The notes beneath the pieces are model-generated. The model was given only the letters and a program-made list of their open reading frames with translations. It was not told where the DNA came from and did not search any database. From Diphasiastrum complanatum (lineage: Eukaryota; Streptophyta; Lycopodiopsida; Lycopodiales; Lycopodiaceae): DNA of 64,000 bases. The translations under genes were made by a program, and so were the position numbers. The stretch spans positions 3,729,419 to 3,793,418 of the forward strand of contig CM055103.1 of assembly GCA_029204225.1 (NCBI GenBank), written 5' to 3'. Position 1 is the stretch's first letter. The number at the start of each line of letters is the position of its first letter. Below, one piece after another: positions 14,191 through 25,279 of this stretch.

Positions 14191-14402
14191 AAACTCCACA
14201 CGTGTGGGATCCAGTCCACACATGTGAAAAAGGTTCTTGCTATTTTGGTTCCAATCTAGTCTACAAAAGTTGTGAAAAGGGTACCAAGATGATTCGGGGG
14301 AGAAAAAGGCCAAAGTGGATGCAAGTGGGAAACCAATGTGGTTAATTGATGTCCACATGTGTGACAGGTGTGAAAATTCGTGGATTTGATTGGTCCACAT
14401 AT
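14191..14402. repeat. Direct repeat unit 2, copy 1 (copy 2 at 15561-15772)
   Basis: The unit from ctccacacgtgtgggatc to ttgattggtccacatat recurs at 15561-15772. In copy 1 it follows unit 1 directly. In copy 2 the two units are separated by a 1,009-bp insertion (14551-15559). Confidence 0.9.
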
Positions 14403-14550
14403 GGGGTTGGCTGACACGTGTGAATGTCAAAGTTCAAATTTGATTATGTGATCCTTCTAGATGGTATTAAGAGAGGATTTTTGATATGTCACACCCAGGA
14501 TCTGGTCAAGGGAGGTGGTCAACAAGTTTGGACTATGGTCAATGGCAAAT

Positions 14551-15559
14551 GCTGATGCAACATGAATAAATTATGAACGCGAAAGCGTTCATGAAAGCGA
14601 AACAGTCGCAAATAGTTCAGATGGAGTTCAGATGCGATCGCTGGACACTGCCAGCTGAATCACTCCTATAGTCCTCCAACATGTAGTCAGGCACTACTGA
14701 TCTACGTTTATAAATTAATCTAGCATTCAACAAATTCAACCAATGTGCGAAATGAAATGAATGAGAGAATCAGACACACGAATAACAGCAGATATATTTG
14801 CATTCAAGATCATTCATCATAAAGGAAGACATGTGCACAATGGCTACAAAATCATCTATTGATTTTTTCTTGATTCTTCAAGGACTGCATGCAGATCCAC
14901 GCAGTGCATTGGCGTGAGAGAAATGTAGTTCTCTCATGGGTGGATGTCTCGCTTACTAGCGGACTTGTGGATCCTTCTTACAGAACTCGTCTCGCACACA
15001 GGCGGACTTCGTCTATGTATTTTCGTCTTGATTGCTTACTAGCATCAGACTACTTCATACATCTATCTGTATGTTCGTATGTATATCTATCAAGTATCAT
15101 CCAGTAAGTATATAGTCGCTCTTTGTAACCTTTTAGATTAGAGTAATTAAATCTACAACTAATCAGAGAATTACAAGAGTGGTGGATTAGCCATGACCTA
15201 GAGTGTATCTGCTAACGTCATACCATCTGTACTTCTGGGTAATTGTATGATCTTTGCTGGTACTCTTTGGAGCGTGAGGGTAGAAAAGGTTTCGCGACGT
15301 TTTTTTGTGTCACGTCGTTGGTTTCGTTTCTGTCGTCTGACTTTCTCGTGTTGGACCGCAAGTGATTCTCGTTCGCAAATCTTTCGTATTCATGTCTTCC
15401 CGTCAGGTGTTCGCGAAACTTTCGTGTTCGTGTCTTCCCATCAGGTGTTCGAGAAACTTTCGTGCTTTGTGTCTCTTGACTTTCGTGTTCGCGAACATCT
15501 TCGTCAGGCAGAGGGCTGAAAGCTAGCAAAGCTTTGTAATTAGAAATGTTTTGTTTCTT
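14551..15559. mobile_element. Nested 1,009-bp insertion with CAAAT target duplication
   Basis: Comparing the two repeat copies shows that 14551-15559 is extra DNA, flanked by CAAAT at 14546-14550 and 15560-15564. It has no convincing open frame. It holds an imperfect ~38-bp tandem repeat around 15386-15475 (tcttccc(g/a)tcaggtgttcg(c/a)gaaac). Size and 5-bp duplication fit a solo LTR or a small non-autonomous retroelement. However, the ends are not a clean TG...CA and I see no strong inverted repeats, so the class is uncertain. Confidence 0.65.
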
Positions 15560-15560
15560 C

Positions 15561-16327
15561 AAATTCCACACGTGTGGGATCTAGTCCACACGTGTGAAAA
15601 AGATTCTTGCTATTTTGGTTCCAATCCGGTCTACAAAAGTTGTGAAAAGGGTACCAAGATGATTTTGGGAGAGAAAAAGGCCAAAGTGGATGCAAGTGGG
15701 AAACCAATGTGGTTAATTGATGTCCACACGTGTGACACATGTGGAATTTCGTGGATTTGATTGATCCACATATTATGTTTTATTTGGGTCTAAATTCCTA
15801 GTTTAAAGCATGTTAACTCTTGTTAAAGCAAGGTTAAAAAGCTAATGAAGTAGGATCCCTAAGACCTAGATCCCTAGGCCTAGGTCCTAGGGTAGGCCAC
15901 ACGTGTGGAAGTCAAAAAGTATTTAGATTTTTGAGTCTTTTGCATATTAATTAGTCAAAAGTAAGGCACACATTAAAAACAGTTTTGCCTTTAGGAAAGT
16001 TCACATGTACCTACCTATTCCTTTTCAAAAAACTATAAAAAAGGCTCTCACCTCCTCACTTGCTCATCTCACTCACTCCACAAGTCTAGCGTGTAGAGAG
16101 CAAGAAGAGAGTAAGGAGAGCCTCCTTAAATTTCTCTTTAAGAATTCATGTGATTTTGAGCATATTCTCTCTCTTTTGCTTAAGGCTTTCTTAAGTTATT
16201 TGCTAGTTTGGGGGTGTTTAATCTAGTCTTAGGATACAAGTGTTGACTTGTGATCATAGGCTAGGAAGATCCTTATATTTCCGCTACTTAGATCCTTATC
16301 AAATCACTCTGAATCGGTTTTCATCAA
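15561..16327 (+). repeat. LTR-like region with TATA box
   Basis: After unit 2 copy 2 the sequence continues through a TATA-like ctataaaaaaggc (16033-16045) and a CT-rich start region. It ends at tcatcaa (16327), just before a primer-binding-site-like sequence. This order (U3, TATA, R/U5, PBS) fits a 5' LTR, and the repeats at 14063-15772 would be U3 parts of the same family. The left boundary is not defined. Confidence 0.45.
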
Positions 16328-16340
16328 TGATATCAGAGCA
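16328..16340 (+). promoter_or_regulatory. Degenerate primer binding site (tRNA-iMet type)
   Basis: tgatatcagagca differs from the consensus TGGTATCAGAGC at one position. It is followed by a short leader and an ATG at about 16401 with only a few codons of possible gag before stops. Confidence 0.45.
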
Positions 16341-16419
16341 TAGGTCCGGATAGTACTTTGTATAGAGGTTTGTCTTTAATTTTTTGTTTAAATGTTTGAA
16401 CATGGTAGATCCAACAATG

Positions 16420-17490
16420 GAATTGCAGAGCAAAGTGCATGCAAGGAGTACATGCCAAAAGTAACTTGGGACCCAAGTAGCTTTTAGGGACCCACGAGTT
16501 CTAGAGATAAATTAAAAATTGGACCCACGAGTTTCTAGGATCCTACTTAAAAATGGACCATGGACCCAACTTAAGTTGGTCTAGGGACTTCAAATTGACT
16601 CTGTAGGGACCCAACATGAAAAACTAACTTAAATGGGAGTTGCCAACATCTTGTAAGAAGGGTCTCCAGTTTGACCGTTGCTTTCGCCAATTTTTTTATT
16701 TAAATTGTGCACATTTATTTCTTGTCTGTTTTTTCCTTTATTCCTTGTAGGAGGTCAATGATTTGTAGACCAATTTGCTTATCTATATGCAAGGCTATTT
16801 TGATATTATAAAATAAAATAGAAGATCAAGTAAGCGCTATTATTGCTTCTATGTTAGCAAGGTCATCGATGTATCTCAAAATGTTTTGTGTATGCACGAC
16901 ACTCAAATTGTTGAAAAATAAAAATAAAAAGAGGCATTTAAAAAGAATTAAAAAATACAAAACTCTCATTCTAACGCACAAACTCACTGAAGAGAGACCT
17001 CATCTTTTAGCAAATATCACAATAGCTTGTTAGTATCGCGACGAAGAAGAAAATGCATTGTTAATAAACCGGTCAAATTTTTTTCCATCTCAATTCGACT
17101 TCATTATTGTGCCATCTACTGTTATCATATGACCTTGCATTGCACCTTACAATATGACATTTGTCTTTCAAGATATTTACACTTTCATACAATTGTTTTT
17201 TTGGCATACATGTTAAGCAACTAGTGGTCGTTATATACAACATATACAGCTTGGCAATGCCATTTACGGAGCTAGTCTCCTTAGATGTCACTACATAGTG
17301 GTCTGGATTCAAGCCTGCACCTTTCCGGTGACAATCAACAACTCTACCTAGTGCACCCCACTGTGGTGGACCTTTCATACAATTGTAAGAAATGTCATGT
17401 TTATGGCAAGGCCTTTATGGGATAACACAAAATTCTTGTTAGAACCCCTAGAGCTCATGGTTGAATTAATTATGATCTTAGATGTTAAAC
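16420..17490. other. Non-coding stretch
   Basis: No gene is recognised. 16,480-16,620 has repeated gggaccca(c/a) motifs. Confidence 0.5.
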
Positions 17491-17496
17491 GTCACT

Positions 17497-17613
17497 TGAA
17501 TTGGCTATAATCTTAGATCTTAGATATGATATCTGTGCTTTGATCTTAGATATGAGATACGAAATCTCTACTTTGATCTTAGATATTAGATATGACATGT
17601 GTGCTTTGAATCT
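17497..17613. repeat. Short tandem repeat, ~42-bp unit
   Basis: Units built on ctttgatcttagatat(g/t)aga recur about three times with variation just upstream of the mutarotase gene. Confidence 0.8.
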
Positions 17614-17789
17614 CTTGAACAAGCAAAGCTGGCTTCAAACATTTGCTTGCAAAATATGCATCTTTGGTTTTCAAATAATGCATCTAGGTTTTGCTTGCAA
17701 AATATGAGATGGTACAATTGGATAAAAACCCTCAACTCAAATGGACAAAATAGAAATGCTCTTAGAAATTTGGAAAACAGAATACTAGA

Positions 17790-17793
<4 letters not shown>

Positions 17794-17822
<29 letters not shown>
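17794..17822. repeat. (GA)n tract immediately before the mutarotase ATG
   Basis: About 29 bp of GA repeat run right up to the ATG at 17823, so it would lie in the 5' UTR. GA/CT tracts are common in plant 5' leaders. Confidence 0.9.
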
Positions 17823-17826
<4 letters not shown>

Positions 17827-19171
17827 GTGGCGAAGGAACTGTGGAGGTGGAGAAGTGGGGCGATGGTGTGCTTCTCTACACACTACGAAGAGGAAGCATG
17901 CACCTCAAACTCACCAACTGGGGCGCCATTACTTCCCTTTGCCTGCCTGATTCTCAAGGAGGCAAGCCTCTTTCTTCGTTCTTATTATTCACTTTTCACT
18001 CATTGGCTGATCTCAGCACACAAGTGTTGTCTTCTTCTGATCTCGCAATTTAGTATTGGAAAATAACGAATTTTGATTGACTGATTTGAAAAACATGGGT
18101 TTGCCAACAGGTGAAGTGGCAGATATAGTGCTGGGCTTCGACAATACCAAGCCTTACATGGAAAGCTACATTTTTCAACCCATTTAATTGAATGTGAAGG
18201 CGTTTTGAGCTTTCTGGTTATACTAGCTTTATATTGTCCTAGAATCAGTTTTAACACGTCGGAATCCAGATTTAAGTCCTGAATTGGTTCATGACTTTAA
18301 TAGATTACTTTTCTGCATGCAATCAACTGAGTATGGAGGCTGCCAGTTATTAGTATATGATGCATGCATGGTTTAGCTACTACATGTTTTAATGGGGCAA
18401 TTTGTTTTTCAGGATGGCACATCTCCATACTTCGGCTGCATTGTGGGCAGAGTTGCAAATCGGATTGGCGGGGCAAAATTTTCTCTTCAAGGCCACTGCT
18501 ACGATCTTCCTGCAAACAATGGACCTAACACCCTCCACGGTCCAAGTCTCTCTAGCTCCATTCCACCATTCAATATACCCAGTCACAGACTGGTTGCTGT
18601 TTTTATAGTGCAATTTTTCCACTAGATGCATTGCATCAAGTTATAACTACATAGCATAGCCACAATGACAGGAACACTTTTTATCCAGCACGGCTATGCC
18701 TAGCAACTAGACAGCTAAGTTGGTTACCCCATTTCATGGTAGGAAGTAACGCTCCTGTTCATGTAAGCTAATGGGTGGATCATGCTGGTCGGTTACCAGG
18801 GGGGTTTGTGGGTTACGACAAAGTACTGTGGGAGTCGAGAGAGGTGAACAATCCAGAGGGGCCATCTATGCAGTTTACACACCAAAGTTTTGATGGCGAT
18901 CAAGGTAAGGCACATCAGACACTATCTGGACTACAGCTAGCCTTTGCATTGCTTTGGATCAGCATATCCTAGCAGCGGATTAAAAAAAAGTTACTTTTAC
19001 GTTTTTGAGCCTGAAAACTATTCTTAAACCTGAAACCCTTTACTCTAGTATCATCTGTGTTCCAGTTCATGCCAGCATGAATTGGCTATGCATATCGTGT
19101 AAAGAGTCAAGCTTTATGTGCTACCACTTCTGTCGGCATTTTGAAAATAAAAAAGAAATAAACAGGGTTTC

Positions 19172-19529
19172 TGTTACGAGCTCGTAACCAGTGCCGAACC
19201 CTAGGGAACACAGATAGGTCAGATACCACAGTCAGGGTCGTGTCCAGTGTACATGACCAACAGGGCAAGACAGTGTGAGTAGTGTGCCCCAGCACGGTCC
19301 ATAGCCATGGCGGGCCTAACACAGCCTAGGGACCCTGTCAGCAGGATAGGGCCCCCAGTTGGGTCCCGACGTGCAGTCGGCCACGTCAGTGCCACGTGGC
19401 CGACACTTGGCAGTAGCATGCTACCAGTCCTCACACTGGGCTAGGAGGGGCTTACTCTATATCAGGGAGTAGGCAAGGTTGGGTGGATCAGTTAGTGTTT
19501 GCCCTACTGTGGTGTTAGGATCTATTACA
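19172..19529 (+). repeat. 5' LTR of the chromovirus
   Basis: 358 bp, starting TGTTACGAG and ending ATTACA. It opens with the perfect palindrome TTACGAGCTCGTAA (19174-19187). A perfect 11-bp inverted repeat with a 7-bp loop lies at 19376-19404 and overlaps a CACGTG box. A TATA-like ctatatc lies at about 19457. Confidence 0.97.
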
Positions 19530-19530
19530 C

Positions 19531-19542
19531 TGGTATCAGAGC
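19531..19542 (+). promoter_or_regulatory. Primer binding site, tRNA-iMet
   Basis: TGGTATCAGAGC lies one base after the 5' LTR. It pairs with the 3' end of initiator tRNA-Met to prime minus-strand synthesis. Confidence 0.95.
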
Positions 19543-20240
19543 CATCTCCATCCTAGGGAGTTCAGGACAGCAGTAGAGAAAGCTATCAGAAGATAGGAAA
19601 GATTTCTCAGATTCTCAGAAAAGAATTGAGGAGGAAAATCACTGTAGGAACAGCTTTCAAATCCTTGAAATTTGCTGGGAATTTACAGTTGTTTGAGGCA
19701 CAATCCCTTGTAGAAGCTCAGCGCTGAAAAATCAGGGATTTACCCTTGATTTTTATGTATCAGTTGTGGATTTTTGAGCACATGTTAAATAGAAAACGTG
19801 GAGCAGGTCCAGCGCTGCCAAATTGGGTGGAAACTTCGAATTTGGAGTGAAATTTTCTGGAATTTGGAGCGGATCTGAGACAGAATCGTGGGTGTAGGTC
19901 CAGCGCTGAAGGTCTTTGGCAGGAACCACAAGTTTGCAACGGTTTTGGGTCCTAAAACGGGAATTTTGGAGCAAAAAGTATACACCTCAGACAGCGAGGG
20001 AAGGGGCCAAGACGATCAAAAGTTTGTTTCTTTTTCTTGGTACCTTGATCTCTGATTTTTCCGGATAGCAGATCTGAAAGCAGTGGAGGAAGAGCTGAAA
20101 GGGCTTTTCTTGATTCTCTCTGTGGAAGTACAGTTCTCAGAAAGAGCTAAGTTTTCTTTCCCTCCTTGTACAGTTGTAAATTAGTCTTTTAGACTTTTTT
20201 TTCCTTCAGAAGTTAAGGTAGCTCTCTTTCAGTTCCGAAG

Positions 20241-21384
20241 ATGACCACTCCTCAGGGACCTGATCAACCCCCGGAGAGAGGCTTCGACGAACTTGAAACA
20301 GAAGCCTTGGCTTACAGAAAAGGGAAGGAACCCATGGAAGTGGAAGAACAGGAACAGTTCGCCAAAGAACTCGACGAACTGGTTACCAAGGAGCAGTTCC
20401 TCCAATTGGTAACAGAAGTGGATGAACTGAAGTTGGCATTAGCCAATTTCAAGTCCAGTGTGGACGACTCGTTCGCTGAACTCAAAAACTTGTTTTTGAG
20501 TTCCGCGAAAGGAAGCCTTCCCTCCACTTCTCAGTTATCCCCTTCTCCACTTCCATCAGTTTCGGGTGAGACTTTACGGTCTCACCCCAGTGTTTTTAAA
20601 GATTTAAAGCCTCCTACTTTTAATGGGGAAGAGAAGGATAGAAATGCAGATATTCTACAAACCCTTCCTCAGCAAATGGAAGAACATTCATGCTCTTAAA
20701 CAGACCCCTGACCATTTGCAAGCAATTGAGGCCAGTCTTTCTTTAGGGCCTATGGCCTATAAGTGGTGGTTAAATCTCCAGGAGACTGGGCAGACTCCCC
20801 GGTCATGGAAAGCTTTTGAAGAAGCTTTCCTAAGAGAATTTCTACCAGAGAATGAACTTGATAGAGCCTGGGAAGCCTGGGAAAGAACAGTAATGGACAA
20901 GTCCCTCATCCAATATATCTCGCAGTATCGAGAGGCAATTTTAAAGATTAAAAATATGGATGACTATCAAAAAATCAGGGGATTTGTCCGTGGCCTCAAA
21001 GATGAATATAAAGTAGAGGTCCAGAGAAACTCGCCTACTACCCTTGAGCAAGCTCTCAGATATGCTCAAATCTATGATGATTCAGTGGGTAGGAAGAGAG
21101 CGAGACAGCAACCACTTTCTGAGCAGCTTCCTCAGAAAGACTTTCAATTTAAAAAGAAATTTTTAAAAAGAAAGAAAGAAGATAAATTTAAAGGTGAAGC
21201 TCCTCAGAAACGCCCTTCACTCATACAGCCCTTAAAACCAGATGATTTTGAGAAAGCCAAACAAGAACGTTTGTGCTTTGTGTGTATGGGCAAGGGACAC
21301 ACAGTCAGACAGTGTCCCAAGGGGCCTTTCACTAAAAAAGATAAAAAACAAGTTCATCTTGTTCAGATGGACCGCATGACCTAG
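20241..21384 (+). pseudogene. Chromovirus gag (nucleocapsid), frameshifted
   Basis: The ATG at 20241 opens a Gag with an acidic N-terminal coiled-coil-like region (EQEQFAKELDELVTKEQF). Near the KPPTFNGEEKDR segment (about 20620-20650) homology moves from frame 3 to frame 1 and continues with YKWWLNLQETGQTPRSWKAF. A basic stretch follows, then a zinc knuckle CFVCMGKGHTVRQC at about 21268-21311, and a stop at 21382. Gag forms the particle and binds RNA. A leader of about 700 bp separates it from the PBS. The frame change is a 1-nt gain or 2-nt loss relative to an uninterrupted frame; no slippery site is evident there. Confidence 0.9.
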
Positions 21385-21389
21385 TACGT

Positions 21390-24300
21390 ATGCATGGGAA
21401 AGTTGGTAACCAGTCAGTAAGAGTCATGGTTGATGATGGGGCAACCCATAATTTCATCAACCACACCCTGGTTAAAAAGCTTAAACTACCAGAAGTACCT
21501 AGTCAACATAGGTACATAGTTTCATTAGCTAAGGGTGAAGATAAAAAAATATGGGAAACTATGGTAAGTAAGTTAAATCTTGGTGTTCAGGGGTACCAAG
21601 ATCAAATAAACTTTCAGATAATGCACCTGGATCGAACAGACATTATTCTCGGGAGAGATTGGCTCTACAGTTTAGGACCTTCCCTCCACAGAAACTATCA
21701 GGAGAACACCCTCAGCTTTCAGTATAAAGGCCGAGAGATCCAGTTGCATGGGGAGCATGATGTTCCCAACAGCCCTATGGTCTGCAGTTCAGAGCTCTGT
21801 CAGCTAATCGGAGACGAAGACCATCAGGTATTCTTATGTGACTTTCAGTTTATTCCTGAAGTTTCTATTTCCAGTTCTATTCAGCAGAAAATCAGTAAAT
21901 TAGAAACTTTATTGTCTAAATTTAAAGATGTTTTTCCTGAAGATTTGCCACATGGTTTACCACCTAGCAGAGAGGTAGATCATGTAATAAACCTAGTACC
22001 AGGTACAGCACCTGTTTCTAAACCTCCGTATCGGGTCAGCCGAACAGAGGATGAAGAAATAACTAGGCAGTTAACAGACTATCTTGGGAAAGGCCAAATT
22101 CAGACCAGTAGTTCACCATGGGCCTCACCAGTCCTATTGGTGAAAAAGAAGGAGGGGTCTATGCGTCTTTGCGTAGATTACAGAGCCCTCAATAAAGTCA
22201 CAATTAAGAATAAATACCCTATGCCTCGGGCAGACGAGTTGTTTGATCAACTCGACGGGGCTAAGTTTTTCAGCAAAATAGACCTCAGATCGGGATATCA
22301 TCAAGTCCGTATAAATTCGGAAGATGTCTCGAAAACAGCTTTTAGGACTCGTCACAGTCATTATGAGTTTAAGGTGATGCCATTTGGGCTCACAAATGCT
22401 CCAGCTACCTTTATGACCTTGATGAACAGTGTCCTCAGACCATACTTGGGTAAATTTGTAGTCGTATTTTTAGATGACATCCTCGTTTACAGCAAAACCA
22501 GGAAGGAGCATCTAAAACACCTCAGAAAGGTGTTTCGACTGCTCAGAAAGCATAAGCTTTATGCTAAACAATCCAAGTGTGAATTCTTCGTTGAAGAAGT
22601 AGCATATTTGGGTCACATTATCTCTTCAGATGGGATTAAGATGGACCCAAATAAGGTTAAAGCCATACTCAGTTGGCTGAGACCTCAGAATATTTTGGAA
22701 CTTCAAATCTTTCTTGGTCTGGCGGGATATTACAGACGATTTGTCAAGGAATATGCTCAGATAGCAGTCCCTATGACAAATCTCCTTAAGGGGAAGGGAA
22801 AGGAGTTCATTTGGGAGTCCGCACAATAGGAGAGCTTTGATGCTCTCAAAACAGCCTTAGCTACAGCACCAGTTTTAAAGGTCGTCGACCCCAATCAGCC
22901 ATTTGTGGTCGAAACAGATGCTAGCGACTTTGCAGTAGGTGCTGTGCTAACTCAGGGTGGACGACCAGTTGCGTTCGAGAGTAAAAAACTCGAGCCAGCA
23001 CAAACTAGGTATAGTGCCTATGAAAAGGAACTCTTTTCTATAGTCCATGCCCTTAAGACTTGGAGGCATTATTTGTATGGTGCCAACTTTGAGGTCCTGA
23101 CAGACCATGAGAGTCTCAGATACCTTTGCAATCAACCTGAGCTTAGAGGTCGGAAAGCTCGTTGGGCAGAGTTGATGCAAGAGTTTGACATGTCTATCAG
23201 ATATAGGCGTGGAAAATTCAATACAGTAGCAGATGCCCTTAGCAGAATGCCTATGATAAACGAGCTGAGTTTTACTCAGATTCGTAATGAGTTACTTGAG
23301 TCCTTGAGCGGGAAATGCCAGCATGATGCATTCTTCTCTATTATCTGGAACTCAGTCCAGAACAGACAGTTACAAACTCCAGAACCAGTTCCCGGGGCTG
23401 GTGCCAGTTCATCCAAGAATAAGGCAGCTTCCGTTGAGGATGATGATGAGTCCGAGTATACGTCATCAGATGACGTTGAGGATTCTGAGCCTGTATTACC
23501 CAAGCAAACCCCAGTGGTTGAGGGTCAGTTGACTCAAGGATTCAAATGGAAACAGTATTCCATTCAGGATGAGTACTTGCTCTATAGAGATAGAGTATGT
23601 GTCCCCAATTCAGAGGATTATAGGCAGCAGGTCCTATATGAATGTCATGACAATCCTAGCGCGAGACACCCAGGCATACAGAAGACCTATGAGCTTCTTC
23701 GTAGGCAATTTTTCTGGCCCAGTATGAAAAAGGACGTCCACCAGTATGTAACCAGTTGCCAGAAATGTCAAGTAAATAAAGCAGAGCGTTTAAAGGCCAG
23801 AGGGTTGTTGCATCCCTTAGAAATACCAGCTGGTAAATGGGAGAGTATCTCCATGGATTTTATAGTAGGCCTGCCTAAAACCCAAAAGGGTAATGACGCT
23901 ATATGGGTCACAGTTGACCGTCTGACCAAAATGGCTCATTTTATTCCGACCAAAACAACCGTTAGAGCTCCAGAGTTAGCGAGGTTGTTTGTAGACGGGC
24001 TATTTAAATTGTACGGTCTACCTTCCGGCATAGTCAGCGACCGGGACAGTAAGTTTACAGGAAATTTTTGGAAGGCAGTATTCCATCATCTCCATACTAA
24101 ACTTAATATGAGTACCATCGACCATCCACAGACGGACGGTCAAACAGAAAGGGTAAATCAAGTGCTGGAGGATATGCTTCGTGCATACGTCAGCAAGAAG
24201 CAGACTAATTGGGAGGAGTATCTCTCGATATTAGAGTTTGCTTACAACAGTACCAAACATTCAGCTACGGGATACAGCCCATTTATGCTGATGTACGGTT

Positions 24301-24910
24301 TTCAGCCACGCTCACCCACAGCTGTAGGGTTTAAACAAGAAAAAGTTGAAGCAGCCAGAAACTTTTTAGAAGACCTAAACCAGATGATAGAACATGCTAG
24401 CGTAGCATTAGACAATCCCAGGATCGAGCCAGGCATTATGCAGATCCACACAGACGGGATGTGTAGTTCTCCACTGGTGAGAAAGTCTACTTGAGAGTCC
24501 CAGTTGACTCTAAAACCCTCAAATCAGGAGTGTGTGCTAAGTTGTCTCCAAGGTATTGTGGTCCCTTTACCATCAGTAGGAGACTAGGCGAGGTCACCTA
24601 TGAACTAGAACTCCCACACAGCAGTAAGGTTTTTCCAGTCTTTCATGTAAGTCAGTTACGAAAAGCCTTAACCAGATCAGATAATCTGGTAGGGGACAGT
24701 GTTCTAGTTCTCCCATTGGATCCTCAACAACCTCCACATGAACCAGAGGAAATTCTTGATAGTAGAGAGACGCAGACTCGTCATACTCTATACCGAGAAT
24801 ATCTGGTTAAGTGGAATGATCAGCCTGTTGAGAATGCCACTTGGGAAAGAGGCAGCGTCCTTCGCAAGATTTTTCCAGACTTTGTCTTAGAGGACCAAGA
24901 CGGTTCTTAA
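21390..24910 (+). pseudogene. Chromovirus pol: PR, RT, RNase H, integrase, chromodomain
   Basis: Frame 3 from 21390. Protease: [14 protein letters not shown], with DDG where D-S/T-G is usual. [32 protein letters not shown] and catalytic [11 protein letters not shown] (~22470). RNase H: VETDASDFAVGAV and LTDHESLRYL. Integrase has an HHCC finger (~23640-23770) and a D-D-E triad in SMDFIVG, VSDRDSKF and TERVNQ. A GPF module and a chromodomain (REYLVKWNDQPVENATWE) follow, ending at 24910. An acidic linker separates RNase H from integrase. TAG at 22827 replaces a Gln-like codon, the frame shifts near 24435, and a second TAG lies at 24464. Chromodomains steer integration by reading histone marks. 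Confidence 0.95.
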
Positions 24911-24921
24911 GGGGGAGGGAG
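24909..24921 (+). promoter_or_regulatory. Polypurine tract
   Basis: aagggggagggag lies directly before the 3' LTR and is the plus-strand primer for reverse transcription. Confidence 0.95.
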
Positions 24922-25279
24922 TGTTACGAGCTCGTAACCAGTGCCGAACCCTAGGGAACACAGATAGGTCAGATACCACAGTCAGGGTCGTGTCCAGTGT
25001 ACATGACCAACAGGGCAAGACAGTGTGAGTAGTGTGCCCCAGCACGGTCCATAGCCATGGCGGGCCTAACACAGCCTAGGGACCCTGTCAGCAGGATAGG
25101 GCCCCCAGTTGGGTCCCGACGTGCAGTCGGCCACGTCAGTGCCACGTGGCCGACACTTGGCAGTAGCATGCTACCAGTCCTCACACTGGGCTAGGAGGGG
25201 CTTACTCTATATCAGGGAGTAGGCAAGGTTGGGTGGATCAGTTAGTGTTTGCCCTACTGTGGTGTTAGGATCTATTACA
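24922..25279 (+). repeat. 3' LTR of the chromovirus
   Basis: 358 bp, no difference from the 5' LTR found on line-by-line reading. Its terminal CA followed by the target duplication G forms ACAG at the junction with exon 5. Confidence 0.97.

Larger units (their letters stand above)
19172..25279 (+). mobile_element. Complete chromodomain Ty3/Gypsy (chromovirus) LTR retrotransposon
   Basis: 6,108 bp with LTRs at 19172-19529 and 24922-25279 (358 bp each, identical base for base when read side by side), TG...CA ends, a PBS, a polypurine tract and a perfect GTTTC target duplication (19167-19171 and 25280-25284). The interior encodes Gag, protease, reverse transcriptase, RNase H, integrase and a C-terminal chromodomain in the order typical of chromoviruses. 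The insertion point is six bases into exon 5 of the mutarotase gene. Identical LTRs mean a very recent insertion or recent LTR conversion. Yet the coding part carries frame changes near 20645, 21370 and 24435 and TAG stops at 22827 and 24464, so this copy should not be autonomous. The element is clearly GC-richer than the DNA around it. Confidence 0.97.

Noticed and set aside
18905-19171. Retrotransposon inserted harmlessly in a mutarotase intron
   Set aside because: This was my first reading, but the acceptor aaacag lies at 19160-19165, before the target duplication, so the insertion is in the exon.
21330-21392. Programmed -1 frameshift between gag and pol of the chromovirus
   Set aside because: The pol frame is open only from 21345 to the gag stop at 21382, and I found no X-XXY-YYZ heptamer in register there; a mutation fits better, given the other lesions.
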